DNA of 64,000 nucleotides from Dysgonomonadaceae bacterium zrk40. GTDB lineage: Bacteria > Bacteroidota > Bacteroidia > Bacteroidales > Dysgonomonadaceae. Below, piece after piece: positions 28,545 through 37,678 of this stretch. Under the pieces are notes generated by a model. The model was given only the letters and a program-made list of their open reading frames with translations. It searched no databases and had not been told where the DNA came from. The stretch spans positions 2,914,001 through 2,978,000 of the forward strand of contig CP070276.1 of assembly GCA_016916535.1 (NCBI GenBank), given 5' to 3'. Within the stretch, counting starts at the first letter, position 1. Each line of letters starts with the position of its first letter. The position numbers and the translations under genes were made by a program.

Positions 28545-29327
28545 TCACAATTTTGCCATGGGCGTATAGGCATCGTGGTAAAAGATCAGCGTGCGTTTCT
28601 CTTTTTTTGCCTTGTCGAGGAACCGTTTCTTTTCCTCCATTGCGACAGCCACACTGTTGTCGTAGGCTGAGAGCCAGCTGAGTGCGATGTTGAGTGAGGT
28701 GGGCACCACGTCACCCGGGAAGGCATACTTCTCTCCCTCTGTTTCGAAGAGCACCACGATCTGTCCCGGTGTGTGGCCGTCGTAAAGTTCCAGCCGAATC
28801 TGGTCATCCAGCACTGTGTCTCCCAGCACGAACTGCAGCTGCCCTGCATCGTAGACCGGTTCGATGTTCTCCGCAAAGAAGGAGCCCTTTTCGAAGAGGG
28901 TGGGGTTGCGGTAGTTCTTCCACTGGGTGAGGCTCACCCGGTAGGTGGCGTTGGGAAAGGTGGGAACAGCTTCATTTTTTTCATTCAACACTGTGCTGGC
29001 ACCGCAGTGGTCGAAATGGAGGTGGGTCAGGATCACATCGGTCACCTCTTCCGGTTCGTAGCCGATCTTCCGGATCTCCTCCACCATGCTCTTCTGGTTG
29101 TAGGGTTGAAAGAATTTCAGCCGCGCCTCATGCTTGTCCCCCAGTCCGGCATCCACCAGTATCCGCCGGTTGTCGGTCTCGATGAAAAGGCAGCGCAGCG
29201 ACATCTCACACATGTTCTTTTCGTCCACCTTGTACTTGGCCGACCAGTACTTTTTCGGCACGGGACCGAACATCACGCCACCATCTCCCAGAAAATAACC
29301 CGATTCAATGATATGAAACTTGAGCAT
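28545..29327 (-). CDS. Metallo-beta-lactamase fold hydrolase (lactonase-like)
   Basis: The protein is 260 residues from ATG 29327; a 30-residue upstream extension of the frame crosses the promoter and was rejected. The zinc motif HLHFDH is in DVILTHLHFDHCGAS. Further ligands are in YDGHTPGQ and FPGDVVPTS, and the C-terminal histidine is in YHDAYTP. This pattern is that of the quorum-quenching lactonase/GloB-like group (COG0491). The substrate is unknown. No signal peptide is present, so it is cytoplasmic. It is divergent from the DUF4924-like gene, and their -7 elements nearly touch. Confidence 0.9.
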   Translation of the reverse strand: MLKFHIIESGYFLGDGGVMFGPVPKKYWSAKYKVDEKNMCEMSLRCLFIETDNRRILVDAGLGDKHEARLKFFQPYNQKSMVEEIRKIGYEPEEVTDVILTHLHFDHCGASTVLNEKNEAVPTFPNATYRVSLTQWKNYRNPTLFEKGSFFAENIEPVYDAGQLQFVLGDTVLDDQIRLELYDGHTPGQIVVLFETEGEKYAFPGDVVPTSLNIALSWLSAYDNSVAVAMEEKKRFLDKAKKEKRTLIFYHDAYTPMAKL

Positions 29328-29334
29328 ATTGTTG

Positions 29335-29353
29335 TATTTTTGTGGCAAATTTA
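29335..29353. promoter_or_regulatory. Face-to-face -7 elements for the divergent genes
   Basis: TATTTTTG on the plus strand (29335-29342) can serve the gene at 29401. The minus strand reads TAAATTTG at 29346-29353, which can serve the hydrolase ending at 28545. The two boxes are three bases apart, so each start site would fall in or beside the other box. No strong -33 element is seen on either side. Confidence 0.5.
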
Positions 29354-29400
29354 GTGAAAAGTTTCGGGTGCATTGACACCCCTCCCCAAAACCCTCAGGA

Positions 29401-29934
29401 ATGAAGATCCCCGACAAACAGGAAAATATAGCCGAGTACCTGCTCTACATGTGGCAGACAGAGGACCTGTTGCGTGCCTGCAACCTGGATATCGATCAGG
29501 TACAGCGATCACTGATTGATTCTGCCTATGCCACCGATGAGGAGCGGGCGAATGCGCGCGACTGGTACGAGGGACTTATCATGATGATGAAGAGTGAAGG
29601 GGTACAGCAGGAGGGTCACCTTCAAATTAACAAGAACCTGATCATCGACCTGACCGATGTGCATCTGCGGCTCCTTAAAGATCCCAAAGAGTCTGAGTAC
29701 ATCGCGCTTTACTACCACACGTTGCCGCACATCGTGGCTTTGCGGGCGAAGGCGGGCGACAAGCAGCTCCCGGAGCTGGAGACATGTTTCACAGCCCTCT
29801 ATGGTTACCTGCTCTTGAAGCTTCAGAAGCAGGAGATCACTGGAGAGACGCAGGCTGCCGTGGCTCAGATCACCTCATTGTTGCGACTACTGTCAAAAAA
29901 GTACCAAACAATTGACCAACAGAAAGAGGAGTAA
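29401..29934 (+). CDS. DUF4924-like protein
   Basis: This 177-residue all-alpha protein has no signal peptide or membrane helix. The start MKIPDKQENIAEYLLYMWQTEDLLRACN and the block NKNLIIDLTDVHLRLLKDP fit what I recall of DUF4924, a family confined to Bacteroidota. Its function is unknown. It is the first gene of a probable operon with rfbD (three bases downstream) and prfC. Confidence 0.75.
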   Translation: MKIPDKQENIAEYLLYMWQTEDLLRACNLDIDQVQRSLIDSAYATDEERANARDWYEGLIMMMKSEGVQQEGHLQINKNLIIDLTDVHLRLLKDPKESEYIALYYHTLPHIVALRAKAGDKQLPELETCFTALYGYLLLKLQKQEITGETQAAVAQITSLLRLLSKKYQTIDQQKEE

Positions 29935-29937
29935 GCG

Positions 29938-30900
29938 ATGGCCATATTCACCGGAATGAGCAAAGCGTTGGGCGGCACTGAAAAGGAGTCGCAGAAGGAA
30001 CAGTACTTCTACGGGCTGGTGCAGCTAAGTGTGCTGGTCACCGGCGGTGACGGACAGCTGGGCAGTGCACTCAGGGCACTCACCGGAAGGATGAATTTGC
30101 CATTTCGTTTTTACTTCACCGATGCGGGAGAGCTGGACATCACAGATCGGTCGCAGATTGAATCATTTGTGGAGGGGCAGCAGATTCGCTATATCCTCAA
30201 TTTTGCCGCCTACACGGCTGTCGACAAGGCAGAGAGTGACCGGGAAAAAGCCTATACGATCAATGCCGCCGGTGTGGAAAATATCGCCCGGGTGGCGAAA
30301 CAGCATGGGGTGAAGGTGATTCATCTCTCCACCGATTTTGTGTTCGACGGCCAATCCTCAGTTCCCTACAGTGAGGAGTCGGAACCCCATCCCTTGTCGG
30401 TCTACGGTGAAACGAAGCTGAAAGGGGAGCAATTGTTGCAGGATGAGGGTGGTGAGTGGATCATACTGCGTACCTCCTGGCTCTACTCGGAATATGGTTC
30501 CAACTTCGTGAAGACGATGCTCCGGCTGATGCGGGAGAGAGAGCTGCTCAACGTGGTAGACGACCAGTGCGGCAGTCCCACCTATGCAACCGATCTGGCA
30601 GAGATGATAATTCATATCCTGCAACAGAGTGAAGCGAATGGTTGGAAGAATGGGCTCTTTCACTTCTCTAACAGGGGCCAAACCAGCTGGTACGGTTTGG
30701 CCGATGCGATCAGGAGAATGGCCGGTATCGAAAACTGCAAGGTGGTGCCGGTAACCACGGAGGAGTATCCCACTGATGCGCGTCGCCCGACCTACAGCGT
30801 GATGGATCTCACGAAGATCTGTGATAGCTTCCGGGTGGAGATACCCACCTGGGAAGAGGCCCTGCAGCGTTGCATCCAAAATATAAAACAAAGCTTATAG
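29938..30900 (+). CDS. rfbD: dTDP-4-dehydrorhamnose reductase
   Basis: The core is an NADPH-dependent short-chain reductase that makes dTDP-L-rhamnose in the last step from dTDP-4-dehydrorhamnose. It shows the nucleotide-binding VLVTGGDGQLGSAL, the catalytic SVYGETKLKGEQ (Tyr and Lys of YxxxK), HLSTDFVFDG and the substrate-binding NVVDDQCGSPTYATDLA. At 320 residues it is longer than typical RmlD (about 285-300), because the frame begins about 30 residues before the Rossmann motif with a charged segment. A GTG within that segment (30019 or 30031) could be the true start. rmlA, B and C are not nearby, so the enzyme works with genes elsewhere. Confidence 0.9.
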   Translation: MAIFTGMSKALGGTEKESQKEQYFYGLVQLSVLVTGGDGQLGSALRALTGRMNLPFRFYFTDAGELDITDRSQIESFVEGQQIRYILNFAAYTAVDKAESDREKAYTINAAGVENIARVAKQHGVKVIHLSTDFVFDGQSSVPYSEESEPHPLSVYGETKLKGEQLLQDEGGEWIILRTSWLYSEYGSNFVKTMLRLMRERELLNVVDDQCGSPTYATDLAEMIIHILQQSEANGWKNGLFHFSNRGQTSWYGLADAIRRMAGIENCKVVPVTTEEYPTDARRPTYSVMDLTKICDSFRVEIPTWEEALQRCIQNIKQSL

Positions 30901-30918
30901 CTTATTGCTTATAAAGAA

Positions 30919-32493
30919 ATGTCATTGAAAAAAGAGATAGAACGCCGGCGGACCTTCGCCGTGATCAGTCACCCCGACGCGGGAAAAACAACCCTGACCG
31001 AAAAGCTGTTGCTTTTTGGTGGTGCCATCCATGTGGCGGGTGCTGTCAAGTCGAACAAGATCAAGAAGACAGCTACTTCCGACTGGATGGAAATCGAGAA
31101 GCAGCGCGGTATATCCGTGGCCACCTCGGTGATGGGCTTCGAGTATGAGGATTACAAGATCAACATCCTTGACACCCCCGGTCACCAGGATTTCGCCGAA
31201 GATACATTCCGTACGTTGACAGCGGTGGACAGCGTGATCGTGGTGGTCGACGTGGCAAAGGGTGTGGAGACCCAGACACGCAGGCTGATGGAGGTGTGCC
31301 GCATGCGCAACACCCCGGTAATGATCTTCGTGAACAAAATGGACCGTGAGGGCAAAGATCCTTTCGATATCCTGGATGAACTGGAGGAGGAGTTGCAGAT
31401 TGCCGTACGGCCGTTGAGTTGGCCCATCGACATGGGAGACAGGTTCAAGGGTGTCTACAACCTCTTTCAGAAAAGCCTCGACCTTTATCAACCCAGCAAG
31501 CAGGTGGTTACAGAATCTGTGAAGCTCGGTATCGATTCTACAGAACTGGAGAAACATCTTGGCGAAGAATTGTCGGAAAAGCTGCGTGACGATGTGGAGC
31601 TGATCACCGAAGTCTATCCCGATTTTCAAAGGGAAGAGTACCTTGCCGGGCGACTGGCTCCGGTCTTTTTCGGGTCGGCACTCAACAACTTTGGTGTGAA
31701 GGAACTTCTCGACTGCTTCGTGGAGATCGCTCCATCGCCCCGACCGGTGAATGCGGAAGAACGGACAGTGGAACCTCTAGAAGAGGCGTTTAGCGGTTTT
31801 GTCTTCAAGATACACGCCAATATGGATCCCAACCACCGTTCCTGCATCGCTTTTGTAAAGGTCTGTTCCGGCCGGTTCGAGCGGAACGTCAACTACAAGC
31901 ATGTCCGCTATAACCGCATGATGAAGTTCTCTTCACCTACCGCCTTTATGGCCCAGAAAAAGGAGATCATGGATGAAGCCTTCGCCGGCGACATCGTGGG
32001 GCTGCCCGACAACGGTAACTTCAAGATCGGGGATACCCTGACCGCTGGTGAGGAGCTTCACTTCAAGGGGTTACCCAGCTTTTCACCCGAGATGTTCAAG
32101 TACATTGAGAATGCCGACCCGATGAAGTCGAAGCAACTGCAGAAAGGAATCGAGCAGCTGATGGACGAGGGGGTGGCACAGCTCTTCACCAACCAGTTCA
32201 ACGGGCGGCGCATCATCGGTACGGTGGGACAACTGCAGTTCGAGGTGATCCAGTACCGATTACTGCATGAGTACGGTGCACAGTGCCGCTGGGAGCCGAT
32301 CAACCTCTACAAAGCCTGTTGGATTGAGAGCGATGATGCGGCGCAGCTCGCCGACTTCAAGAAGCGCAAGTTCCAGTACATGGCGCACGACAAAGAGGGG
32401 AGGGATGTCTTCCTGGCGGAATCGAACTACATCCTGATGATGGCGCAGCAGGATTTCAAGGGTATCCGATTCCACTTCAACTCGGAGTTTTAA
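30919..32493 (+). CDS. prfC: Peptide chain release factor 3
   Basis: This 524-residue translational GTPase recycles RF1 and RF2 from the ribosome after termination. The G motifs are SHPDAGKTT (G1), [12 protein letters not shown] (G2), DTPGHQDF (G3) and NKMDRE (G4). RF3-specific segments include [16 protein letters not shown] and the C-terminal [13 protein letters not shown]. The length is standard. It follows rfbD by 18 bases and probably shares its transcript. Its TAA interlocks with the mscS-type stop codon on the other strand through TTAA at 32490-32493. Confidence 0.97.
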   Translation: MSLKKEIERRRTFAVISHPDAGKTTLTEKLLLFGGAIHVAGAVKSNKIKKTATSDWMEIEKQRGISVATSVMGFEYEDYKINILDTPGHQDFAEDTFRTLTAVDSVIVVVDVAKGVETQTRRLMEVCRMRNTPVMIFVNKMDREGKDPFDILDELEEELQIAVRPLSWPIDMGDRFKGVYNLFQKSLDLYQPSKQVVTESVKLGIDSTELEKHLGEELSEKLRDDVELITEVYPDFQREEYLAGRLAPVFFGSALNNFGVKELLDCFVEIAPSPRPVNAEERTVEPLEEAFSGFVFKIHANMDPNHRSCIAFVKVCSGRFERNVNYKHVRYNRMMKFSSPTAFMAQKKEIMDEAFAGDIVGLPDNGNFKIGDTLTAGEELHFKGLPSFSPEMFKYIENADPMKSKQLQKGIEQLMDEGVAQLFTNQFNGRRIIGTVGQLQFEVIQYRLLHEYGAQCRWEPINLYKACWIESDDAAQLADFKKRKFQYMAHDKEGRDVFLAESNYILMMAQQDFKGIRFHFNSEF

Positions 32494-33407
32494 TCCTTCG
32501 CCATGTGAACGGTCATCTGCGGGAATGGGATGTTCAACCCATGTGCAACCAATGCTTCGTAGGCCTGTTCATTCAGGTCGAAGGTGACCGGCCAGAAGTC
32601 GCTCCCCTTTGCCCATACCTTCAGCGTAAAGTCGATGGAGCTGTCATTCATCTTCACCATCCGGGCGGTAGGCTCAGGATCGTTCAACACCTGCGGGTGT
32701 TTCTCCGCGATATCGAGCAGCAGCCGTTTTACCAGTTCCACATCCGAACCATAGTCCACATTGACGGTCAGATCCACACGACGCGTGGCCTGGGTGCTGT
32801 AGTTGACGATGTTGCCGGTGGAGAGGGGGCCGTTGGGAATATGGACCGTCTTGTTGTCGAAAGTGGTGAGAGTGGTGTAAAGAATTCCCACCGATTGCAC
32901 GGTGCCCGCCACGCTTTGTGCCTCGATGTAATCACCACCCCTAAAAGGTTTGTTGAAAAGCAGCATCACCCCGCCTGCAAAGTTGGCCAGGTTATCCTTC
33001 ACTGCCAGACCCAGTGCCAGACCGATTGATCCGATCAGTGCGACCAGAGAGACGGTCTTCGATCCCACGATGTTGATGATTAGTATAATCAGTGTGGCGA
33101 AGAGTGCGAAGTTGAAGATCGTTAGCAGGAAGCTGCGCAGAGCACTGTCTTCCACTTTTTTATTGAGTATTTTTCTGACAAAAAGCTTGTCGATTTGTTT
33201 GATGATCCATCTTCCCAAATAGAAGATCAGCAGAGCGATTGCTACCTTTCCGAGCAAGTCGATGCTGCCGGTGAGAAACTGATCAAGCAGTTCCTCGAAC
33301 TGTCCTGTTTTGATCAATTCGGCTGCGGTGGGTGATTGTTCAACGACTGGGGTTACTGACTCTGTTGTGGCGGTTTCCGCCTGTGCGAATAAGATTTCGT
33401 TGGGCAT
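32490..33407 (-). CDS. Small-conductance mechanosensitive channel (MscS family)
   Basis: This 305-residue inner-membrane channel has an N-terminal signal-like or hydrophilic segment followed by helices at about 45-70, 85-115 and the pore-lining region. The third helix and adjacent beta domain carry [39 protein letters not shown], the standard MscS signature. The mixed alpha/beta C-terminal domain follows with [17 protein letters not shown]. The channel opens on hypo-osmotic shock to release solutes. A second MscS homologue lies at 53712-54563. It is divergent from the TPR gene. Confidence 0.94.
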   Translation of the reverse strand: MPNEILFAQAETATTESVTPVVEQSPTAAELIKTGQFEELLDQFLTGSIDLLGKVAIALLIFYLGRWIIKQIDKLFVRKILNKKVEDSALRSFLLTIFNFALFATLIILIINIVGSKTVSLVALIGSIGLALGLAVKDNLANFAGGVMLLFNKPFRGGDYIEAQSVAGTVQSVGILYTTLTTFDNKTVHIPNGPLSTGNIVNYSTQATRRVDLTVNVDYGSDVELVKRLLLDIAEKHPQVLNDPEPTARMVKMNDSSIDFTLKVWAKGSDFWPVTFDLNEQAYEALVAHGLNIPFPQMTVHMAKD

Positions 33408-33442
33408 GTAGAATGTTCTTTTTGATTTTACAGTGATTCAAA

Positions 33443-33471
33443 CAAAGATAACAATTTTTTGTTTACATTTG
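33443..33471. promoter_or_regulatory. Divergent -7 elements for mscS-like and TPR genes
   Basis: The minus strand reads TATCTTTG at 33443-33450, 36 bases before the channel gene. The plus strand reads TACATTTG at 33464-33471, 28 bases before the TPR gene. The two promoters must overlap back to back. Confidence 0.6.
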
Positions 33472-33498
33472 CCCTGATAACGTCACTTCAACCCCTCT

Positions 33499-34326
33499 AT
33501 GAGAAAATATTATTCACTGATTATACCCTTTTTATTTTTTACTGCTTCACTTACAGGGCAGGACTACCAAGCTTGGGTGGACCATGCCGCACGCCACATC
33601 GAGGCAGACCGGCTCGACAGTGCCGCGATATCGTTGCAGCGTGCCATGTCGCTCGATCCGGTGAATGAGAACAATCCGGTTTTGCTGCTCAACCTTGGAA
33701 TCATCCAGCGACAGCTGGGGCATACCGATGATGCCTTTGTCTCCTTTACGGCTGCACTGGCAAACAACCCGATACCGGAGGTGGTGCTGCACCGCAGGGC
33801 GTCGCTGCTGAGTGAGATGGGCCGCTATGATGAGGCGATTGAGGATTACAGCTCTCTGATTCATCGCTACCCTGATGATGTGGAAGCCTATTACAGGAGA
33901 GGAGTACTCTATCTGGAGCAGCATGACAGGCTCAAGGGGGAGGCTGATTTCGTGAAGGCGAATGAACTTGATCCCGATCACTTTTTCACGCATTTAAGCA
34001 AGGCACTGCTCTTCAAACTGGAGGACAACTGGGAAGCTGCGGAAAAAATCTACAGTGGGCTGATTGATTCAGAACCCAATCCTGATCCCAGTATTCTGCT
34101 CAATCGTGCCGAGTGTTACGTGCATACCGGGCAGACCTTTCGGGCATCGGCCGACCTGCGCAGCGTGGAGCTCTCACAGCGTGACAACCCCTATTTCTAC
34201 TTCCTGCGGGGCCGCGTACGCCTTGATCAGTTCGACAAGGTGGCGGCCAGGGCAGATTTTAACAAAGCCAGGGAGATGGGATACGATCTGCCCCTGGTAG
34301 ATGAATGGATCCAAAAAACCAAGTAA
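33499..34326 (+). CDS. Secreted TPR repeat protein
   Basis: This 275-residue protein starts with a signal peptide (MRKYYSLIIPFLFFTASLTG) and consists of about six tetratricopeptide repeats. Repeat landmarks are LLNLGIIQRQLGHTDDAFVSFTAAL, RYDEAIEDYSSLIHRYPDD and AYYRRGVLYLEQHDRLKGEADF. TPR solenoids mediate protein-protein contacts in the periplasm or at the outer membrane. No enzyme domain is attached. It precedes the zinc metallopeptidase gene by ten bases and is probably co-transcribed with it. Confidence 0.88.
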   Translation: MRKYYSLIIPFLFFTASLTGQDYQAWVDHAARHIEADRLDSAAISLQRAMSLDPVNENNPVLLLNLGIIQRQLGHTDDAFVSFTAALANNPIPEVVLHRRASLLSEMGRYDEAIEDYSSLIHRYPDDVEAYYRRGVLYLEQHDRLKGEADFVKANELDPDHFFTHLSKALLFKLEDNWEAAEKIYSGLIDSEPNPDPSILLNRAECYVHTGQTFRASADLRSVELSQRDNPYFYFLRGRVRLDQFDKVAARADFNKAREMGYDLPLVDEWIQKTK

Positions 34327-34336
34327 TTTTTGTCAC

Positions 34337-35209
34337 ATGAAATGGATTAACCGAAACGACAGCGAAGCCAACTACGAAGATCGCAGGGGCAGGGGGCACG
34401 GGAAACGAAATGCAGCCGTAGGGGGGCTGGGGGCAATCGTGATCGCCATCATCGCCCTGCTGCTGGGACAGAACCCTTTTCAGGCAATTGACATGGTCAG
34501 CAGCATCGCACCCGGTGAATCGACCGAGATGGTAGATCCCTCACGTGCGAACGAGAATGAGGATCTGAAGGTCTTCACCCTGGGGGTATTCAACAGTGCC
34601 AACGATGTGTGGGTGGAAATCTTCCGCACACAGTTGAATGAGAATTACATCCGCCCTACGCTGGTCACCTTCACCGATGCCACGGTATCGGAATGTGGGG
34701 GTGCCACAGAGTCGGTGGGCCCCTTCTACTGCCCGGCGGACCAGAAGATGTACATCGACCTGGACTTTTTCCACCAGCTTAAATCGGAGTTCGGTGCCAA
34801 GGGCGACCTGGCGATGGCCTACGTCACCGCCCATGAGGTGGGGCACCACGTGCAGAAGCTGCTGGGGATCATTGACCAGATGAACCAGTACCGTGGTCGT
34901 ATCAGTGAGACCGAATACAACAGGCTGAATGTGAAGCTGGAGTTGCAAGCCGACTTCTTCGCGGGAGTGTGGGTGTATCACGCCCAGCGGATGAACATGA
35001 TCCAACTGGAGCCGGGCGACCTGGAATCGGCCATCAGTGCCACCACGGCAGTTGGAGACGATACCATCCAGAAGCGCTCCATGGGCTACAGCGTACCTGA
35101 CTCATTCACCCACGGCACGGCGGCACAGCGCACCTACTGGTTCCGCAAGGGAATGGAGACCGGTGATATCCGCCAGGGTGACACCTTCAACGAACCGGGA
35201 CTACTTTAA
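34337..35209 (+). CDS. Neutral zinc metallopeptidase, YpfJ family
   Basis: The protein is 290 residues from ATG 34337. The frame opens further upstream inside the TPR gene, but the family start MKWINRNDSEANYEDRRG fits the ATG at 34337. One membrane helix lies at about 30-48 (AVGGLGAIVIAIIALLLGQ), so the catalytic domain is extracytoplasmic. The zinc motif HEVGHHVQ is followed by ELQADFFAGVW, the downstream Glu-containing ligand region. Family members (YpfJ/YdhM) have no well-established substrate. It ends the unit before the long palindrome at 35268-35315. Confidence 0.92.
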   Translation: MKWINRNDSEANYEDRRGRGHGKRNAAVGGLGAIVIAIIALLLGQNPFQAIDMVSSIAPGESTEMVDPSRANENEDLKVFTLGVFNSANDVWVEIFRTQLNENYIRPTLVTFTDATVSECGGATESVGPFYCPADQKMYIDLDFFHQLKSEFGAKGDLAMAYVTAHEVGHHVQKLLGIIDQMNQYRGRISETEYNRLNVKLELQADFFAGVWVYHAQRMNMIQLEPGDLESAISATTAVGDDTIQKRSMGYSVPDSFTHGTAAQRTYWFRKGMETGDIRQGDTFNEPGLL

Positions 35210-35267
35210 TTGATAAATCAGTAAACATTCTGATTGGACTCTCTTTCCCTGCTGGTTGTCAGAAAGC

Positions 35268-35315
35268 ATGTAACAGAAAACCCATATGGCTTGCCATATG
35301 GGTTTTCTGTTACAT
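35268..35315. terminator. Near-perfect 23-bp palindrome (bidirectional terminator candidate)
   Basis: The arms at 35268-35290 and 35293-35315 are perfect complements with only TT between them. Each arm contains its own palindrome CCATATGG. It lies between the zinc metallopeptidase (plus) and tRNA-Arg (minus) and can end transcription from both sides. The short A/T runs (AGAAAA/TTTTCT) lie inside the stem. Confidence 0.8.
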
Positions 35316-35321
35316 TAAAAG

Positions 35322-35393
35322 TACACCCGGCGAGAATCGAACTCGCATCGTCGGAACCGGAATCCGGTATTCTATCCATTGAACTACGGGTGC
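35322..35393 (-). tRNA. tRNA-Arg (anticodon CCG)
   Basis: A 72-base cloverleaf is seen on the minus strand. The acceptor stem is GCACCCG with CGGGTGT (outer pair G-U), the D arm GTTCAATGGATAGAAT, the anticodon loop TTCCGGT (anticodon CCG) and the T arm GCGAG-TTCGATT-CTCGC. The discriminator is A and CCA is not encoded. The outer anticodon-stem pair is C-A. It would read CGG codons. Confidence 0.95.
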
Positions 35394-35401
35394 CTGAATC
35401 T

Positions 35402-36022
35402 TTATCTTAATCTGAAAGAGCCGTTTTCCCATTCAAAAAGGAGCGTATCACTCACCAGAAATGGTTTGATCTCCTCTGTTTGATCGTCGGTTAACCGCTC
35501 CCTGTAATACAATCTGAGCGTCAGATCTGATCCTGTTTTACCGAAGCGGGCTGAGATTGGAAAAATGTCCGGCAAAGATAAGGCATATTTGTAATTATCC
35601 GAATTTTTATTCGAAGATTTGAAGAAAATTTCTTTGGAAATCTCCGGAAGAAACAATTCCTGATCCAGTTTCTCCCAGTTAGTCGTATAAAATGAGATCC
35701 TGCTGTCGCACACCCCGGCACATACTGTATGGATGACTGAGACAATTAGTGAATCGCCGGAGAGAGGCAACAGCTTGAGTTGAAAATCAGCGACGCCGGA
35801 GGTGCGGAGGTGCAGGAAATCACTGCTCTCTGCAATCTTACTGATCTCACCCAGGGCATAGGGGACCGAGGTGTTACCGCTGTCCACCAGGAGCATGGTC
35901 TTGTTGGCTTCTGAAACACCGGGTAGCATCTCTGAGGGCATCGACCGAAACAGGTCAGCGGTTGTTTGTCCAGTAGCGGATATCGAAAGCAATAGCAAAA
36001 AATTGGTTATTAATCTCTTCAT
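35402..36022 (-). CDS. DUF3256-like exported protein
   Basis: The protein is 206 residues from ATG 36022; the frame extends nine codons further, but the signal peptide starts at MKRLITNFLLLLSISATG. The mature part shows LFRSMPSEMLPGVSEANKTMLLVD and QLKLLPLSGDSLIVSVIHTVCAGVCDSRISFYTTNWEKL, which agrees with my recollection of DUF3256, a Bacteroidota-specific family of unknown function. It is monocistronic between tRNA-Arg and the fucosidase gene. Confidence 0.75.
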   Translation of the reverse strand: MKRLITNFLLLLSISATGQTTADLFRSMPSEMLPGVSEANKTMLLVDSGNTSVPYALGEISKIAESSDFLHLRTSGVADFQLKLLPLSGDSLIVSVIHTVCAGVCDSRISFYTTNWEKLDQELFLPEISKEIFFKSSNKNSDNYKYALSLPDIFPISARFGKTGSDLTLRLYYRERLTDDQTEEIKPFLVSDTLLFEWENGSFRLR

Positions 36023-36079
36023 TCTGTCATGTTCAACGTTTAGTATCACTCTATTCAGGATTCTATTCTGTGGACCGGA

Positions 36080-37543
36080 TTACTCCTGATCAACAGCAAG
36101 AGGAGGTGCAAAATAGGCCCCCACTTTAAGGATGTGTGCGATATCCCTTGTTCCGTGAATCGTCACCCTTATCTTTTCCGGTGCTACATCACCGAAGCGC
36201 AGCAAACGCTTGTAACCTATTGTGGTCCCTTCGGCCAGTGATGACCACTCTTCATTGATCCAGCCTTCAACAGTAAAAGATTCCACTCGTTGTCCTTTTC
36301 TGATATCCTCCTGCAGCATCACCGTGTTGATTGTTTCCCCCTTCCTGACAATGTATTCTCTTGAAGCACCCGTGCGGGCCTTCCATTCCAATTCACCGTC
36401 AATAAGCAACTCATTTTCGAATAGTATGGAGAGGTAGTTGCCAAACTGCCTGAGCCGCTCTACATCATTTTCATGTATTCTTCCCCGAGTGTCGGGGGGC
36501 ACATTCAGAAGGAGCACCGAGTTCATGCCTACCGACTGAAAATAGATATCAATCAGTTGTGAAAGACTCTTCACCTTGTCATCCTCCTCGGGGTGGTAAA
36601 ACCATCCCGGACGAATTGATACGTCCACTTCAGAAGGATTCCAATAAAGGCTTTTTGACTCCTTGATCAGTTCCCTGCTGCCCAGATCTTCAGCAGTATG
36701 TGAGATGTTCAATCGCTCATTTTCACTTTTGATTGATTCGTTTATTTCGGGATAAAGGGGAGTGACACTCCATTCAGTTTCACGCCCCAGACCGTTTTCG
36801 TTTCCCACCCAACGCACATCATCACCCATGATTGCTTTTACTGCTGTCGGTTGCAGGCTGTCAATCACGTTGTAAAAACGTACCCAATCATACTCCTGTT
36901 TCTTCCCGTTGGGGCCTTCTCCATTGGCACCGTCAAACCAAATCTCATCAATGGCACCATATTGGGTAAGCAATTCGGAAAGCTGTTTGACAAACAGCTC
37001 GTTGTATCTTGGAGAGTCACCATAGCTCTCGGCATTGCGGTCCCACGGTGAAAGATATACGCCGAACTTCATGTCAAATTTGTTGCAAGCATCTCTTACT
37101 TCGCGCACCACATCTCCCTGACCATTGCGCCATGGTGATGCTGCAACTGAATGTGAAGTGGTTTGGGTGGGCCAAAGACAAAAGCCATCATGATGCTTGG
37201 CGGTAAGGATGATCATTTTAAGTCCGGCCTGTTGTAAGACAGTTACCCATTGCTCTGCATTGAAATCGGTGGGGTTAAACAGTGCAGGATCTTCATTGCC
37301 GTCACCCCATTCTTTTCCTGTGAATGTGTTCATTCCAAAATGAATGAAGGCTGTTAATTCCAGCTGCTGCCATGCATACTGCTGCTGCGTAGGAACGATG
37401 TATGCCGATAGCTTGACTTTCTGATCGGAGGTGAGAATATCGGGAAAAGTAAGTTTCTTCTCAAAGTAGGTATTGGCTTTTTGGTTGCAACCTGTGGTCA
37501 GCAACAGCAATGACAGTAATCCAAACACGAAATTATTCCTCAT
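36080..37543 (-). CDS. GH29 alpha-L-fucosidase, lipoprotein
   Basis: The protein is 487 residues from ATG 37543 (37552 is an equally possible start). A lipoprotein signal ends at LLLLTTGCNQ, so it is anchored at the cell surface or periplasm. The GH29 (beta/alpha)8 core runs from AFIHFGMNTFTGKEWGDG (about 60) through LTAKHHDGFCLWPT and FGVYLSPWDR to the nucleophile Asp at about 204 in EIWFDGANG. It hydrolyses terminal alpha-L-fucosyl residues with retention of configuration. The acid/base Glu cannot be placed with certainty. No SusC/SusD pair lies next to it, so it is not in a complete polysaccharide utilisation locus here. Confidence 0.92.
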   Translation of the reverse strand: MRNNFVFGLLSLLLLTTGCNQKANTYFEKKLTFPDILTSDQKVKLSAYIVPTQQQYAWQQLELTAFIHFGMNTFTGKEWGDGNEDPALFNPTDFNAEQWVTVLQQAGLKMIILTAKHHDGFCLWPTQTTSHSVAASPWRNGQGDVVREVRDACNKFDMKFGVYLSPWDRNAESYGDSPRYNELFVKQLSELLTQYGAIDEIWFDGANGEGPNGKKQEYDWVRFYNVIDSLQPTAVKAIMGDDVRWVGNENGLGRETEWSVTPLYPEINESIKSENERLNISHTAEDLGSRELIKESKSLYWNPSEVDVSIRPGWFYHPEEDDKVKSLSQLIDIYFQSVGMNSVLLLNVPPDTRGRIHENDVERLRQFGNYLSILFENELLIDGELEWKARTGASREYIVRKGETINTVMLQEDIRKGQRVESFTVEGWINEEWSSLAEGTTIGYKRLLRFGDVAPEKIRVTIHGTRDIAHILKVGAYFAPPLAVDQE

Positions 37544-37570
37544 ATGGCTCATGATTCGTTCAACAGAGAA

Positions 37571-37578
37571 CAAAGTTA
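37571..37578 (-). promoter_or_regulatory. -7 element of the fucosidase gene
   Basis: The minus strand reads TAACTTTG, a perfect match 19-28 bases before the candidate start codons. It also argues against the upstream in-frame start at 37603. Confidence 0.6.
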
Positions 37579-37601
37579 CGACATTTGATCTAATATCGTA
37601 C

Positions 37602-37630
37602 AAAAAAAAGCCACCCCTGGTGGGATGGCT
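37602..37630 (-). terminator. Terminator of the alanine-rich lipoprotein gene
   Basis: The stem AGCCA...TGGCT with an inner CCC/GGG pairing is followed on the minus strand by a run of seven or more T (37602-37608). It lies about 50 bases after the lipoprotein stop codon. Confidence 0.75.
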
Positions 37631-37678
37631 AAGCCGATCTGTTGTTTTTCAGCTTATTGATTTTGTTAAATCGGCAGC

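Noticed and set aside
36080-37543. Polysaccharide utilisation locus
   Set aside because: The fucosidase has no SusC/SusD pair or matching regulator nearby; the GH43 gene is 14 kb away and also lacks one.
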